Below the pieces are notes generated by a model. That model did no database searches. It was not told the origin of the DNA and was given only the letters and a program-made list of their open reading frames with translations. Shown here piece by piece: positions 38,010 to 38,798 of a stretch of DNA of 38,798 nt (the stretch's first letter is position 1; each line of letters opens with the position of its first letter). Origin of the DNA: Candidatus Bathyarchaeota archaeon (GTDB lineage: Archaea > Thermoproteota > Bathyarchaeia > Bathyarchaeales > UBA233); NCBI GenBank assembly GCA_025057795.1, contig JANXEP010000009.1:1-38798 (forward strand), read 5' to 3'. The position numbers and the translations under genes are program-made.

Positions 38010-38717
38010 TCACGGACTTTTCCAAAATAGATAAACCTTTGTTTGCATTAGAAATCCGCACACTTTAATTAAGCGCGCAAGCCTTTCAAAACTCGCTTTG
38101 TATATTTCTTCAACATAAGTTTGCTTTTTCCCAAAAGGCATGTGGCAGAAGAAATACTTCATATATCTTGCATGACAATATTTTATGAAAGCTTCTTTAA
38201 TTTTGACTATATCTTTATGATTTGATGTTTGTAGCTTGTTTAGAACGTATTTTTCACTTCCAAGTAAATGGATGTCAAAGCCAAGTTGACTAAGGGTTTC
38301 TGCTATTTTTATGGCTTGTTTTGGTGGCGGTTGTTCTGCTATTTTTTGCATTCCTGCTTTTTCTGCGAAAGGGTTGTATTTTGCCATCACCGCGGGCATT
38401 TCCACGTAAGGTGTTCCAGCTAAAGGCAACGTTTCACTTACAAGTTTTGCGCCTAAGCCTATTGTTCGGTATTTTGGATGCACAACAACACGGCTAATTA
38501 CGTTAAGCTTCTCGTTAAGCTCTTTCATGGCCATGTTTGGCAGGACAAGCCTGCGCCCAAAGCATGTTGGAGGCGGATAAGCATAAACGATTAATCCGCA
38601 AAGCTCCTCTCCTCTTACAAGCCTGAAAATTTTGCGTGGACCCGCCACCTTGTGGCTGCGGTAATGGAAACAGGCAAGCCTCCGCCAGTCTTCCGTTGTG
38701 CCTTCTTCTATATGCAT
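38010..38717 (-). CDS. GNAT-fold acetyltransferase-like protein (COG2401 C-terminal type)
   Basis: 235 aa, ATG 38717 is the first start after an in-frame stop. Acetyl-CoA binding motif A is VISRVVVHPKYRTIGLGAKLV (written in two parts: VISRVVVHPKYR, TIGLGAKLV), then the typical YVEMPAVMAKYNPFAEKAGM. N-terminal ACFHYRSHKVAGPRKIFRLV also matches the acetyltransferase half of archaeal ABC-ATPase/acetyltransferase fusions. Here the ATPase half is absent, and the stop upstream shows this is not simply a truncated read. A helical C-terminus of ~80 residues follows. Substrate unknown. Confidence 0.75.
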   Translation of the reverse strand: MHIEEGTTEDWRRLACFHYRSHKVAGPRKIFRLVRGEELCGLIVYAYPPPTCFGRRLVLPNMAMKELNEKLNVISRVVVHPKYRTIGLGAKLVSETLPLAGTPYVEMPAVMAKYNPFAEKAGMQKIAEQPPPKQAIKIAETLSQLGFDIHLLGSEKYVLNKLQTSNHKDIVKIKEAFIKYCHARYMKYFFCHMPFGKKQTYVEEIYKASFERLARLIKVCGFLMQTKVYLFWKSP

Positions 38718-38798
38718 TTCCTTGACGAGGCTGCATTCTTTGTCGGAGCATTAATACACTGAAAATGCGAATATTTTCAAAGTTTAGGTTTAGCCACA

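Noticed and set aside
1..38798. CRISPR arrays, insertion sequences, rRNA genes
   Set aside because: No regularly spaced repeats, transposase frames with terminal repeats, or rRNA-like blocks were seen when reading both strands.

Overview
The window is archaeal and looks like a member of the Bathyarchaeia (Thermoproteota/TACK side). Evidence: the archaeal-only amidotransferase subunit GatE, a NurA-HerA pair, an archaeal UMP kinase, RIO2 kinase, an Sm-like protein, an intron-bearing tRNA-Tyr, TATA boxes about 25 nt ahead of several starts, and frequent GTG/TTG starts. The phylum-level call is inference; the domain-level call is firm. 

Layout. 1-1358: 3' part of gatE. 1376-8523 (minus): a complete peptide-type ABC importer (binding protein, two permeases, two ATPases). 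8675-11136: two genes broken by homopolymer frameshifts, a membrane/coiled-coil/zinc-ribbon protein and a secreted, membrane-anchored beta-sandwich protein. 11215-12703: three co-directional paralogous small proteins, the first with a C-terminal winged-helix-like domain. 12707-17684: SPOUT (Sfm1-like) methyltransferase, MscS channel, MFS transporter and an orphan molybdopterin oxidoreductase. 17885-20002 (minus): retropepsin-like protease, an unknown protein and two more winged-helix paralogs. 20154-22635: NurA and HerA, divergent from the last paralog. 22632-30391: housekeeping genes (Nudix, rhomboid, UMP kinase, MBL hydrolase, Ca/Na exchanger, PP-loop RNA-thiolation-like protein, ECF S component, RIO2, LSm). 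30531-30684: tRNA-Tyr(GTA) with two introns. 31177-33540: a decayed or mis-sequenced ABC-2 exporter. 33560-35472: two uncharacterised proteins and a nitroreductase. 35793-37151: the edge of an integrated element, ending in a 48-nt copy of a tRNA-Arg 3' half. 37425-38717: a 52-aa protein, a PadR regulator and a GNAT acetyltransferase.

How the genes work together. The dpp/opp-like genes form one divisible operon for peptide or oligosaccharide uptake. NurA-HerA is a DNA-end-processing pair, here beside small DNA-binding-like paralogs rather than Mre11-Rad50. The small-gene block from 37.15 kb down to 35.79 kb is read as one minus-strand operon of an integrative element. The direction of the tRNA fragment puts the element on its high-coordinate side, so the intact tRNA-Arg should lie beyond the right end of this window.

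Quality caution. Five frame breaks in three genes all sit in runs of 4-5 identical bases and are each repaired by one added or removed base. This looks more like homopolymer sequencing error than gene decay. The internal deletion in the ABC-2 ATPase cannot be explained that way.
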